Assembly (NCBI GenBank): GCA_017626395.1
Contig: JAGAIU010000068.1
Location: 54,258 to 118,257, forward strand
DNA length: 64,000 nucleotides
Direction: 5' to 3'
Source of the DNA: Clostridia bacterium
Lineage (GTDB): Bacteria; Bacillota; Clostridia; TANB77; CAG-465
The position numbers were made by a program, and so were the translations under genes. The notes under the pieces are model-generated. The model was not told where the DNA came from, ran no database searches, and was given only the letters and a program-made list of their open reading frames with translations. Every line of letters starts with the position of its first letter. Within the stretch, counting starts at the first letter, position 1. Below are positions 25,399-34,215 of this stretch, one piece after another.

Positions 25399-26772
25399 TT
25401 ATATAAGAGCCATAAACTCTTTTTGAATCTTTTCTTTATCTTCAGGTGTTACACCTTCAAATCTTGCTGTAATATTAGGCCCTGTATTTGATGCTCTAAC
25501 TAAAGCCCAACCATTATCAAATTCAGCTCTTACGCCATCAATGTCATTTACTTCATAACCTTTTTCTTTACAGTATTGTTTTACTTTTTCTATTACTTTA
25601 AATTTTTCTTCATCAGTAGATTTTATTATAATCTCTGGACTAGCATAATATCTTACAACACCATCTAGTAATTCAGATACTGTTTTATCTGTTTTAGAAA
25701 GTATTTCAACAAGTCTAAGACCTGCATATAGTCCATCATCAATGTTATCCCATTTATGATCCCTGAAAAATACGTGTCCTGATAATTCAGCACCAAATGC
25801 GAAGTCTCCTTCTCTCATTTTAGCTTTCATATATGAGTTACCTGTTCTATAACAAACTGGTGTTCCACCAAGTTTTATTATTTCATCTGGTAAAGATTTT
25901 GTACATTTAACATCAAATAGAGCATTTTTGTTTTCAACTTTGCTCATTATATCTCTCCATATAATTATTGCATAGAAATCTATGAAAATCATATTACCTT
26001 TTTCATCAATAATACCTACTCTATCCCCATCACCATCTATTCCAATACCAAGATCTGCTTTTGTTTCTAAAACTTTTGCTTTTAAGTCTTTGTTATTTGC
26101 TTCAACACTTGGATCTGGATGATGATTTGGGAAATCTGGATTAGAATCTGTATATAATGGTACTAGTTCAATATTTGGGAACATATTATATACTTCTTCT
26201 GCTACAATTGAAGCTGTACCATTTGCAGTATCAACAACAACTTTAACTTTTTTATCTCCTAAATCTATTGATTCTTTAATAGCATCAAGATAATTTTGTC
26301 TTATGTCATAAGTTTCTACAGTTCCATTTCCTTCTTTAAAGTTACCTTCTTCAGTATATACTCTAAAGTCTTGTATCATTTGGCCACATGCATTTCCAAA
26401 ATCATCAAAAGCTATTTTAAATCCATTATATTCTTTTGGATTATGTGATGCTGTAATCATAACACCAGGATCAATTTTTAAATATTTTTGTGCATAGTAA
26501 TACATTGGTGTTGTACATAAACCAAGATATACTACATTTACACCTGTACTTGTTATACCTTCTATTAAAGCATCAGCAAGTGGATCAGATGACTTTCTAT
26601 TATCATGACCAACTAAGCATTTTTCATATCCTTTCTCCTGAATATATGATCCAAAAGATAGTCCAATTGTATAAGCTATATCTTCGTTTAAATCTGTTCC
26701 ATATATAGCTCTGATATCATATCCTCTAAATATATTCGGGTTAATATTCTTATAAATTTTATATTTGTTCAT
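25399..26772 (-). CDS. manB: Phosphomannomutase/phosphoglucomutase
   Basis: A 457-aa alpha-D-phosphohexomutase. Visible are IFRGYDIRAIYG at the N-terminus, the phosphoserine loop TASHNPKEYNG (about residue 104), metal loop GIDGDGDRVG (about 245), a sugar-binding GAELSGHVFF and the C-terminal phosphate-binding RASNTGPN. It converts mannose-6-P or glucose-6-P to the 1-phosphate, the entry point to GDP-mannose or UDP-glucose. Located just upstream of the polysaccharide operon, but with its own extended -10 promoter (TGGTATAAT, about 26792-26800) and terminator. Mannose versus glucose preference cannot be settled by eye. Confidence 0.9.
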   Translation of the reverse strand: MNKYKIYKNINPNIFRGYDIRAIYGTDLNEDIAYTIGLSFGSYIQEKGYEKCLVGHDNRKSSDPLADALIEGITSTGVNVVYLGLCTTPMYYYAQKYLKIDPGVMITASHNPKEYNGFKIAFDDFGNACGQMIQDFRVYTEEGNFKEGNGTVETYDIRQNYLDAIKESIDLGDKKVKVVVDTANGTASIVAEEVYNMFPNIELVPLYTDSNPDFPNHHPDPSVEANNKDLKAKVLETKADLGIGIDGDGDRVGIIDEKGNMIFIDFYAIIIWRDIMSKVENKNALFDVKCTKSLPDEIIKLGGTPVCYRTGNSYMKAKMREGDFAFGAELSGHVFFRDHKWDNIDDGLYAGLRLVEILSKTDKTVSELLDGVVRYYASPEIIIKSTDEEKFKVIEKVKQYCKEKGYEVNDIDGVRAEFDNGWALVRASNTGPNITARFEGVTPEDKEKIQKEFMALI

Positions 26773-26924
26773 AGTTTTTCACCCCACATAGATTATACCA
26801 TACCCTTAAAATTTTGCATAGTTTTTTATATAAAATTAATTTCATCGATTAATTATGACACTGCAAAATTATTACATATGATAAACTTTATTATATCATT
26901 TAATATAACAAAAGATATGAAAAC

Positions 26925-26965
26925 TACGTGAAAAAATAGAAAAAACTAGTATCATACTAGTTTTT
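26925..26965 (-). terminator. Terminator of the TIM-barrel isomerase-like gene
   Basis: AAAAACTAGTAT / ATACTAGTTTTT is a perfect stem with a one-base loop, overlapping the stop codon at 26964. It is followed on the minus strand by TTTTTCTATTTTTT. Confidence 0.8.
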
Positions 26966-27761
26966 ACATAAAATATTGTCTAAACTTAGCAAAAGATTTT
27001 ACTAAATTTATTATTTTCTCCTCTATTCTACTTCCAGGTAGATAATCTATTACATATTCTAAAACTATAGGATTAGTATAATTTATATTTTTAAGATTAT
27101 TCATAGCTTTTTTTATTTGTTCAAAATCTTTAGATTCTTCTAATATCATATGATGATCTTCCTTTTTTACAACACTATGAATGTGTACATTATTTATTCT
27201 CTGTTTTTGAAGTTCAGATAAATTTGACGGTTTTTTATTATCATAAATATCATGTCCAATGTCGTATGTGAAGTTAAGATTGTCGTATTCGGATAGGACC
27301 TCATCGATTTTATCCATATTTATTCTTCTTGTAGCATATCTATAATTTAAATTTTCTAAAGAAATTGTAACCCCTAAATTATACTTTTTTACAAATTTTA
27401 AAATATTTTTTATATATTTTTTGGTTGCTTGAACTTTTTCTTCCATTTCTTCGTGTTCAGTATCACTATGAAAAACTACATTTATTTTATATCTTAGTTC
27501 TTTAGATATATCATTTAAACAATTCAAATACTTTTTAGTTTCCGATTCATTCATCTTCTTTAGTGGGAAATGACATCTAAACAGTAAATTATTCTTTCTA
27601 CATAACTTAGCACATTTTTTTAAACTTTCAAAATTATAACTATTAAATTCAATTCCATCTATGTTTCCATTTCCATATAAAGTTATAATGTCAAAAGCCA
27701 GTTCAACATTTAATCCTATTTTTTCATCTTCATATAATGAAAGCATTAATTTATTTTCCAT
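26964..27761 (-). CDS. Sugar phosphate isomerase/epimerase-like TIM-barrel protein
   Basis: A 265-aa protein with the AP-endonuclease-2/xylose-isomerase-like barrel. Metal-ligand style motifs are seen in order: IDGIEFN, RCHFPL, VVFHSD, SLENLN (Glu), FTYDIGHD (Asp/His), NVHIHS (His) and VLEYV (Glu). Members include sugar epimerases, dehydratases and endonuclease IV. The missing DNA-binding loops and short length favour a sugar or metabolite enzyme. It is a single-gene unit with its own terminator. The substrate cannot be inferred from its neighbours. Confidence 0.75.
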   Translation of the reverse strand: MENKLMLSLYEDEKIGLNVELAFDIITLYGNGNIDGIEFNSYNFESLKKCAKLCRKNNLLFRCHFPLKKMNESETKKYLNCLNDISKELRYKINVVFHSDTEHEEMEEKVQATKKYIKNILKFVKKYNLGVTISLENLNYRYATRRINMDKIDEVLSEYDNLNFTYDIGHDIYDNKKPSNLSELQKQRINNVHIHSVVKKEDHHMILEESKDFEQIKKAMNNLKNINYTNPIVLEYVIDYLPGSRIEEKIINLVKSFAKFRQYFM

Positions 27762-27821
27762 ATCTACCTCACCCTATGTAATTTTATCATATATATTTCT
27801 ACAGTATACGGATGTAATTAA

Positions 27822-27861
27822 ATTTTAATAAAAAAGATATCTACAAAAATATAGATATCTT
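27822..27861 (-). terminator. Terminator of the mreBCD-PBP2 operon
   Basis: AAGATATCTA (27834-27843) pairs with TAGATATCTT (27852-27861). A T-rich stretch follows on the minus strand, immediately after the PBP2 stop. Confidence 0.75.
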
Positions 27862-29974
27862 AAAATTCAATTTTATTTTTAACAATTTCTTGAGATTTTT
27901 CTTTTTCAGCATCATTTGTATAAATATCAAAATATTCGTTTGTTATTTCTTTTACCATTGGAGCTAAATAATATCCTTCTGCACCATGTTCAACAACAGC
28001 AACAACCGCAATTTTAGGGTTATCATATGGTGCAAAACCTACAAATATTGCATTATTTGCTCCATTTCCAACTTGGGCAGTACCAGTTTTTCCGGCCACT
28101 TCTACTTTGCTATCTTTGAATATATCCGCTGCTGTACCACCAGTTTCAGTAGTAACTGCATACATTCCTTCTTTTATTGTATTAATGTATTCACTGCTAA
28201 TATTTAAGTCTTTTGCTTGAAAATCTACACCAGTAAATTCTTTAGAATATTCTATTATTTCACTTAAAGAAATAGATGTTATGTTATTTTCAACATTTTT
28301 AATTAAAGACACTTTATTTAACTTACCACCATTTGCAATAGTTGAAATATAATTTGCAAGCTGTAATGGTGTATATAAGTTTGTAGATTGACCTATTGAT
28401 GCAGATAAAGTATCTCCTAGTGACCATTCTTTTACATCATTTCCCGCAATTTTACCTGTAGCTTCTCCAGATAATTCTATTCCTGTTTTTTGTCCAAATC
28501 CGAAATTTTTAGCCCATTCAACAATAGATGCAATTCCTATTCTTCTTCCTACTTCATAAAAATAACAGTTACAAGAACCTTTTATTGCTCCTGAAAGATT
28601 TATATCTCCATGTGTAATATTATGTGAAGTATAAATCCAACATTTTGGATTGTATGAATATGGATATATTCCCGGATCTGTATATATTTCATCTACTGTT
28701 ATGCCATTAGATTCAAGTCCTGCAAGACCTACTAGCATCTTATATGTAGAACCTGGTGAATATGTACCAGATATAGCTCTGTTAAACATAGGATTTTGGT
28801 CATCATTTATTAATTGTTTCCATTCAGCATTACTTATACCATCTGCAAAACTATTTATATTGTATGTTGGATAACTTGCCATAGCAAGTACTTCGCCTGT
28901 TTCAACATCAAGAACCACACAACTTCCCGCTTTAGCTTCTGGTATTGGTTCTTCAGATAATGCACCACTTTGTAAATTTTCCAGTGTACTTTTAAGTGCA
29001 TTTTCTACCACTTGTTGTATTCTAAAATCTATAGTTAAAGTTACATTATTACCTGACACTGCCTCTTCTGTAACAAGTTCAGAAGTTACATTTCCAAGTG
29101 AATCTGTTACAACCTTTTTAGTACCATCTGTTCCTTTTAAATATTTTTCCATTGACTCTTCTACACCAGATTTACCTATAGTACTATTTATTGTATATCC
29201 CTCGTCTTTTAAATTGTTGTACTCTGTTGTACTTATTTTACTAACATAACCTAAAATATGACATGCAAATGTATCTGATGTATAGTATCTTTGCGGAACA
29301 GCAACTATGCTTACACCATAAAATTTACTTTTCATTTCTTCGATTTGTGCAACCGAATTTTTAGATATGTCTTTAGCTATTACAGCACTTTTAAATAGTG
29401 AATAGCCGTTATAATTGGCTTCATATTTTACTTTAATTATCTTTATTTTATCTTCATAGCTATACTCTTCTGCTGCATATAATTCGGTGTAATAATTTAT
29501 TACATCTTCAAATGTAGCATCTGTTTCAAGTTTTATATTTTCTAAAAATTTAGTTCTGGCCTCTTCATCTTCTAATAATTCATCTGAAAAATTATCTTGT
29601 GCATCGTTAATAGGAAAAGATGAATATATTTTATCGTTATTAGATATTAAGATATCTGCAAGATCTCTTATCGCATCATTGGTAAGTTCTACTCCTACTT
29701 TAGTTCTATAAAGCTCAACATTATATGCAAGTTTATTTGTAGCAAGTACAACACCATTTCTGTCGTAAATCTCTCCTCTTGAAGCCGCAATAGATTCTGT
29801 TCTTACTATTTTATTTTCTGCTTGCTCACGATAAGAGGCTCCGTTAATAATTTGAATATTAAATAGCTGTATAAGAAATATTACAGCTACTATACTTAAA
29901 ATAATAGAGAGTACAAGTTCTCTATTCTCTAAAATTTCAAATATTTTTTTAAATTTTGATTTTATAGTTTCCAA
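27860..29974 (-). CDS. mrdA: Penicillin-binding protein 2, elongasome transpeptidase
   Basis: The start is TTG behind AAAGGAGGG. A 704-aa class B PBP: one N-terminal membrane helix (about 19-42), a dimerisation/pedestal domain with RGEIYDRNGVVLATN, then the transpeptidase domain. The catalytic STYK lies near residue 408, SCN near 467 and KTGT near 629. An insertion of about 100 residues between 130 and 230 is rich in Asp, Glu and Tyr. It cross-links peptidoglycan during side-wall growth. It is the last gene of the DUF4321-mreB-mreC-mreD-mrdA operon; its RodA partner is encoded about 8 kb away. Confidence 0.92.
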   Translation of the reverse strand: METIKSKFKKIFEILENRELVLSIILSIVAVIFLIQLFNIQIINGASYREQAENKIVRTESIAASRGEIYDRNGVVLATNKLAYNVELYRTKVGVELTNDAIRDLADILISNNDKIYSSFPINDAQDNFSDELLEDEEARTKFLENIKLETDATFEDVINYYTELYAAEEYSYEDKIKIIKVKYEANYNGYSLFKSAVIAKDISKNSVAQIEEMKSKFYGVSIVAVPQRYYTSDTFACHILGYVSKISTTEYNNLKDEGYTINSTIGKSGVEESMEKYLKGTDGTKKVVTDSLGNVTSELVTEEAVSGNNVTLTIDFRIQQVVENALKSTLENLQSGALSEEPIPEAKAGSCVVLDVETGEVLAMASYPTYNINSFADGISNAEWKQLINDDQNPMFNRAISGTYSPGSTYKMLVGLAGLESNGITVDEIYTDPGIYPYSYNPKCWIYTSHNITHGDINLSGAIKGSCNCYFYEVGRRIGIASIVEWAKNFGFGQKTGIELSGEATGKIAGNDVKEWSLGDTLSASIGQSTNLYTPLQLANYISTIANGGKLNKVSLIKNVENNITSISLSEIIEYSKEFTGVDFQAKDLNISSEYINTIKEGMYAVTTETGGTAADIFKDSKVEVAGKTGTAQVGNGANNAIFVGFAPYDNPKIAVVAVVEHGAEGYYLAPMVKEITNEYFDIYTNDAEKEKSQEIVKNKIEF

Positions 29975-29990
29975 ACTTGTACCCTCCTTT

Positions 29991-30506
29991 CTACCAATAT
30001 ATTTTGTTCTGCTTTTTGTCTACGTATTCCATTATTTTTCCAAATGTGAAACATAAAATAAATGTCAATATCACATTTAGAAGTATACTTAATATTAACT
30101 GCTTTAATAAAAAGAAAAAGCTTATAAATTCTGAAATAATTATCATACTTTGTATATACTGCACCACTTCAAATAAAGTAACACTTAGTGCAGTTAAAAT
30201 TATAATTGAAAGATAGTTTTCTCTCATATAATTATCGCCAATAAATCCAACTAACATACCAATAGCTGTATAAGATATAGTAAACATACCTGTACTTCCA
30301 TAAATTAAGTCTACTATAAATCCAAGTAAAAAAGAATATATAGTACTTGAATATATATTAGTATATAGTCCAACTACTATACATGATATAAAAAGTATGT
30401 TTGGCTTAACACCAAATAAATCCATGTTATTAAATACAAATAATTGTATTATTAATGATAATATAAATAAAATTATTGTATATAAAACTTTTAATACTTT
30501 CTGCAT
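29991..30506 (-). CDS. mreD: Rod shape-determining protein MreD
   Basis: A 171-aa integral membrane protein with five or six hydrophobic segments, and FLLGFIVDLIYGSTGMFTISYTAIGML, whose F-x-x-G-x-x-x-D core is typical of MreD. It lies 8 bp after mreC and 16 bp before the PBP2 gene. It is part of the membrane complex that links MreB filaments to the wall synthases. Confidence 0.88.
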   Translation of the reverse strand: MQKVLKVLYTIILFILSLIIQLFVFNNMDLFGVKPNILFISCIVVGLYTNIYSSTIYSFLLGFIVDLIYGSTGMFTISYTAIGMLVGFIGDNYMRENYLSIIILTALSVTLFEVVQYIQSMIIISEFISFFFLLKQLILSILLNVILTFILCFTFGKIMEYVDKKQNKIYW

Positions 30507-30514
30507 TGCATCAC

Positions 30515-31360
30515 CTAATTTATAATTACAGCTACTTCTGATATTTTACTTATATTAACACATGGTTCAACTAAAGCATATCTATTTACATCGTTTTTAT
30601 TATTTACAATTTCTACTATTCTTCCAACAGGAATTGAACTTGGATACATCAGTCCTATTCCAGAAGTATATAACATATCTGAAACAGCTATTTCCGTATC
30701 AAGTGGTATATATGTTAATTTTAATCTATTGTTTGATTTTAGTTCTAAATCTCCATTTACAACAGCAGGCTCGTTAATAGTGCTTATATTTACACTAACA
30801 GATGACGATGAATCTAAGATTGTTGTAACTACTGCTGTAGTGTCTGTTACATTTGAAATATAGCCAACTAATCCTTCTTCATGAACTACTGGTTGATTTA
30901 TCTCTATTCCTTCGTTTTTACCTACATTTATTGTAAATGTTTGAGTCCAATTATCATGCTCACGATATATAATATTTCCCATTACCAGTTCAAAATGTTG
31001 ATATTCTTTTTGTATATTTAACATTCCTTTTAAAGTAGAATTTTCATCTAATATTTTTTGTGATTCTAATAATTGCAATCTCAAACTTTCATTTTCTGCT
31101 TTTAAAGTATCATTTTCCTGTTTAATAGTATCAACATCTGTAAATGCATCAGACGCACTATTTGAAATACCTGTAAAAGCATTATATACTAAAGTTATTG
31201 GCTTAGATATCACTCCTGCTATTGATGAAACAATTTTATTATTACTATTTCTAAAAAAGAATGCAACAAACATTATAACTAGTATAGAAAATACAACAAC
31301 AAATATTATCTTCTTTTTGTTTTTTTCGCTGTTATTTGTAAAATCATATCTATAATCCAT
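30515..31360 (-). CDS. mreC: Rod shape-determining protein MreC
   Basis: A 281-aa bitopic protein: a short cytoplasmic tail, a membrane helix (about 17-36), a coiled coil (about 75-115, NDTLKAENESLRLQLLESQK) and a beta-rich outer domain with INQPVVHEEGLVGYISNV, YTSGIGLMYPSSIPVGRI. These are standard MreC blocks. Its start is next to the mreB stop (30515-31360 and 31361-32383 abut), so translation is probably coupled. It activates PBP2 in the elongasome. Confidence 0.92.
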   Translation of the reverse strand: MDYRYDFTNNSEKNKKKIIFVVVFSILVIMFVAFFFRNSNNKIVSSIAGVISKPITLVYNAFTGISNSASDAFTDVDTIKQENDTLKAENESLRLQLLESQKILDENSTLKGMLNIQKEYQHFELVMGNIIYREHDNWTQTFTINVGKNEGIEINQPVVHEEGLVGYISNVTDTTAVVTTILDSSSSVSVNISTINEPAVVNGDLELKSNNRLKLTYIPLDTEIAVSDMLYTSGIGLMYPSSIPVGRIVEIVNNKNDVNRYALVEPCVNISKISEVAVIIN

Positions 31361-32383
31361 CTAACCTATTCCTTTTTTTGTTTTAACAGATTTCTTTAAT
31401 ACTTCTATATTATCTAGTGCCATTGCAACACCTCTTGCTACACACTCACTTGGTGAATCTGCAATAAATACTGGTATTCCTGTTTGTTCAGATATATATC
31501 TATCTATATTTTTAAGGTGTGCACCACCGCCACATAGAACAATACCTCTTCCCATAATATCTGATAATAATTCTGGTGGAGTATTTTCTAGTGTATATTT
31601 AATTGCTTTTAATATTGTTTCTAAAGAGTCTTTTATTGCTTGATTAACGTCAAAAGTTGTTAATGTTACTGTTTCTGGAAGTCCAGTTGATAAGTTTCTT
31701 CCTTTAACACTAACTTTTTCTTCAGTCATAGCAGCACTAGCTGTTCCGATTTGTTTCTTTATTTCTTCTGCTTCATTTTCTCCGATTAATACATTAAATT
31801 TTGTTCTAATGTATTCTACTATATCTTTATCTAATTTATCTCCTGCAACTTTAACAGAATTTTCAGTTACAACACCACCTAAAGATAGTACTGCCATTTC
31901 AGACGTACCGCCACCAATATCTACAATCATACTACCTTCTGGTTTTTCTATTTCAAGCCCAGCACCAATAGCTGCTGCCATTACTTCTTCCATTAAATAT
32001 ACAGCTTTAGCTCCTGCTTTATATGCAACACCTTCAACTGCTCTTTCTTCTACATCAGTAATTGCAGAAGGTGTTGTAATAACTATCTTTGGCTTGTAAA
32101 ATAAGCTTCTTGGTATAACTCTATAAATTAAATTTTGAATTAACATTCTTGTTGCTTCAAAATCTGCTATAATTCCATCTCTTAGTGGTCTAACTGCTAC
32201 TATATTATCTGGTGTTCTACCAAGCATTTCTTTTGCTTGATTTCCAACTGCTAGTATTTCTCCTGTTACTCTATTTATTGCTACTACTGTAGGTTCAGAT
32301 AGGACAAGTCCTCTTCCTCTTACACTAATTCTTGTGTGAGAAGTACCTAAATCTACTCCTATTTCTTTTGACATTGATTTCAT
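31361..32383 (-). CDS. mreB: Rod shape-determining actin MreB
   Basis: A 340-aa actin-like ATPase. Phosphate loop 1 is VDLGTSHTRISV, with His-Thr-Arg where many MreBs have Asn-Thr-Leu. Phosphate loop 2 is MIVDIGGGTSEMAV and the adenosine motif IVLCGGGAHLKNID. The ATG at 32383 lies 7 bp after AAGGAG; an internal Met four codons later is less well spaced. It forms membrane-associated filaments that direct lateral wall synthesis. The unusual loop 1 means it could equally be a Mbl- or MreBH-like paralogue, but its position before mreC and mreD supports MreB. Confidence 0.92.
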   Translation of the reverse strand: MKSMSKEIGVDLGTSHTRISVRGRGLVLSEPTVVAINRVTGEILAVGNQAKEMLGRTPDNIVAVRPLRDGIIADFEATRMLIQNLIYRVIPRSLFYKPKIVITTPSAITDVEERAVEGVAYKAGAKAVYLMEEVMAAAIGAGLEIEKPEGSMIVDIGGGTSEMAVLSLGGVVTENSVKVAGDKLDKDIVEYIRTKFNVLIGENEAEEIKKQIGTASAAMTEEKVSVKGRNLSTGLPETVTLTTFDVNQAIKDSLETILKAIKYTLENTPPELLSDIMGRGIVLCGGGAHLKNIDRYISEQTGIPVFIADSPSECVARGVAMALDNIEVLKKSVKTKKGIG

Positions 32384-32414
32384 ATTACATCTCCTTCTTA
32401 TGTTGTGCTGTTTT

Positions 32415-32669
32415 TTATATTTTTAACCAACTTGTTATCCATTTTGATAAAAGTGCAAATCCAACAAGTCCAATTACACCACCTATATTTATTTTGCACC
32501 AAAATCCCAATGTTATTTCGATAACTTTTAAGTCTAATACTAAAGGTTCTGTAAATCCAATTGTTCCGCCAAGTGCCATCCAGCTTAAAACTCCTGTCAT
32601 TTGATCACCTACAATTACCCCTACTATTAGGCCTAAAACACAAAATATAAGTATTAATACCTTTCTCAT
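32415..32669 (-). CDS. DUF4321 small membrane protein
   Basis: An 84-aa protein with an N-terminal helix (about 4-22), a central Gly/Leu/Pro segment with FTEPLVLDLKVIEITLGF, and a C-terminal helix (about 62-80). The layout is like the DUF4321 family often found beside mreB in Clostridia. It is the first gene of the shape operon, 31 bp before mreB, behind a near-consensus promoter. The function is unknown; membrane location and linkage suggest a role with the elongasome. Confidence 0.7.
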   Translation of the reverse strand: MRKVLILIFCVLGLIVGVIVGDQMTGVLSWMALGGTIGFTEPLVLDLKVIEITLGFWCKINIGGVIGLVGFALLSKWITSWLKI

Positions 32670-32699
32670 ATATCTATTCCCCCTATTAACCTCTAACAG

Positions 32700-32728
32700 A
32701 TTATATAACGTTTTTCTTCTTTTTTCAA
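32700..32728 (-). promoter_or_regulatory. Promoter of the DUF4321-mreBCD-mrdA operon
   Basis: TTGAAA (32723-32728, minus strand) and TATAAT (32700-32705) with a 17-bp spacer, about 30 bp upstream of the DUF4321 start. Confidence 0.8.
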
Positions 32729-32754
32729 GTAATACACAAATAATTGCACTTATA

Positions 32755-32881
32755 TAATAAATAAAGAGTAGAGAAAAACTTCTCTACTCTTTACTCCTTT
32801 ATTAGCTAATGAACTCCTAATAAAAGGAGGAATTCATATAAAAAATATTATATATAAGATAATAAGAAAAACCTTATATAC
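32755..32881 (-). ncRNA. Candidate small RNA or orphan leader between mtaB and the mreB operon
   Basis: A promoter (next entry) points into a gene-free stretch that ends in a strong terminator hairpin, giving a transcript of about 125 nt. Near the middle, ATGAATTCCT pairs with AGGAGTTCAT (one G-T pair) and exposes a CCTTTTATT loop next to CCTCC. That same pyrimidine stretch could instead pair with the downstream CTAATAAAGGAG, so two folds compete. The only ORF is six codons (MNSSFY) without a ribosome binding site. Expression and function are inference. Confidence 0.45.
32763..32792 (-). terminator. Terminator shared by mtaB and the candidate small RNA
   Basis: A perfect 13-bp stem, AAAGAGTAGAGAA / TTCTCTACTCTTT, with a four-base loop. 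TTTATTTATT flanks it on the minus strand. Confidence 0.7.
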
Positions 32882-32887
32882 GTCCTC

Positions 32888-32916
32888 ATTATATCACATT
32901 AATTTTTACTTTTCAA
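32888..32916 (-). promoter_or_regulatory. Promoter overlapping the 3' end of mtaB
   Basis: TTGAAA (32911-32916, inside the last mtaB codons) and TATAAT (32888-32893) on the minus strand, 17-bp spacer. The expected +1 is the G at about 32881. Confidence 0.6.
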
Positions 32917-34204
32917 CAATAGTAGCACTCATACCTTCATCTTCTACTTTTTCCAGTATTACTTCAATTTCTTTTCCTATCAAACATTCATTTGTTTTTA
33001 CCTTTGTCATTATATAATTTGGTGTATACCCATGAGCATAACCATTACTTTGAGATTCAACTAAAATATTTGTCTTCTTGCTTATTTGATTTGTCATATA
33101 TTTATTTTTCAACTTTTCCGCAAGAGCTATTAACTCTTCACTTCTTGCTTGTGCAACATTTCCATCTACTTGATTTTCCATTTTTGCTGCAACAGTCCAT
33201 TTTCTCTTTGAATATTTGAAAGCATGTACTTCGTAAAAATCCACTCTTTTTACACCTTCAATAGTATTTTTAAATTCTTCATCTGTTTCACCAGGAAAAC
33301 CAACTATTATATCGCAAGTAAATGCCGGATCATTAAAATATTTTCTTATATTACCTGTTATATTAAAAATATCTTCTCTAGTATATTTTCTATTCATTCT
33401 TTTTAAAACAGCATTATCTAAGCTTTGTACGGAAATATGAAAATGTGGACATAAAATTTTAACTTTAGACATTCTAATTATATTTTCCTCTGTTAAAACT
33501 CTAGGCTCTATAGATCCAAGTCTTATTCTTTTAAGCCCTTCTACTTTTGATACTTCTTCTATTACGTCAATTAAAGTAAGATTTGTATCATTTAAGTCTT
33601 TACCGTAAGATGCAATTTCAATTCCAACAAGTACTACTTCTCCAACACCACTTTTAACAAGTGATTTAACTTCCGTAATAATTTCTTCTAAACTTCTGCT
33701 TCTAACTCTTCCTCTAACGTATGGTATTATACAGTAAGAACAGAAATTATTACATCCATCTTCTATTTTTATACTTTCTCTAATTTCTCTACCAGATTTT
33801 AAGCTATCTTCTTGAATAAATCTTTTGATTTCTCCAATTTTACTAACTTTATATTCTACTTTTTTAGCATTTTTCTTCATATATTCTTCTACTATTTGTA
33901 CGATATCATTTTTTTCTTGATTCCCAATAATGATATCTACATTTTGAAGTTTTTCATCTTCTGAAATTTCTTGTGCATAACATCCAGCAAGAACAACAAT
34001 TCCGTTCATCTTTTTAGCTCTACTTAAATATTGTCTTGTTTTTCTAGTAGATAAATTTGTTACACTACAAGAATTTATTACATATATATCTGCTTTTTCT
34101 TTAAAATCACAAATATCATAACCTGCATCTACAAATTTCTTCATCATTAAATCTGTTTCATACTGGTTAACTTTACATCCAAGTGTAAAAAAAGCTATTT
34201 TCAT
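32906..34204 (-). CDS. mtaB: tRNA t6A37 methylthiotransferase MtaB
   Basis: A 432-aa radical-SAM methylthiotransferase. The N-terminal FFTLGCKVNQYETDLM distinguishes MtaB from MiaB and RimO. Cysteines of the first cluster are in GCKVNQ, NSCSVT and GCYAQ, and the radical-SAM cluster is CNNFCSYCIIPYVRGR (about residue 150). A C-terminal TRAM-like beta domain follows (about 370-432). It converts t6A37 to ms2t6A37 in tRNA-Lys. It is the last of the dusB-ylmH-mtaB unit, so all three act on tRNA or the ribosome. Confidence 0.93.
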   Translation of the reverse strand: MKIAFFTLGCKVNQYETDLMMKKFVDAGYDICDFKEKADIYVINSCSVTNLSTRKTRQYLSRAKKMNGIVVLAGCYAQEISEDEKLQNVDIIIGNQEKNDIVQIVEEYMKKNAKKVEYKVSKIGEIKRFIQEDSLKSGREIRESIKIEDGCNNFCSYCIIPYVRGRVRSRSLEEIITEVKSLVKSGVGEVVLVGIEIASYGKDLNDTNLTLIDVIEEVSKVEGLKRIRLGSIEPRVLTEENIIRMSKVKILCPHFHISVQSLDNAVLKRMNRKYTREDIFNITGNIRKYFNDPAFTCDIIVGFPGETDEEFKNTIEGVKRVDFYEVHAFKYSKRKWTVAAKMENQVDGNVAQARSEELIALAEKLKNKYMTNQISKKTNILVESQSNGYAHGYTPNYIMTKVKTNECLIGKEIEVILEKVEDEGMSATIVEK

Positions 34205-34215
34205 TTTATCCTCCT

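Noticed and set aside
30562..30777. Plus-strand frame opposite mreC
   Set aside because: Antisense shadow with no start signal; the minus strand holds a complete mreC.
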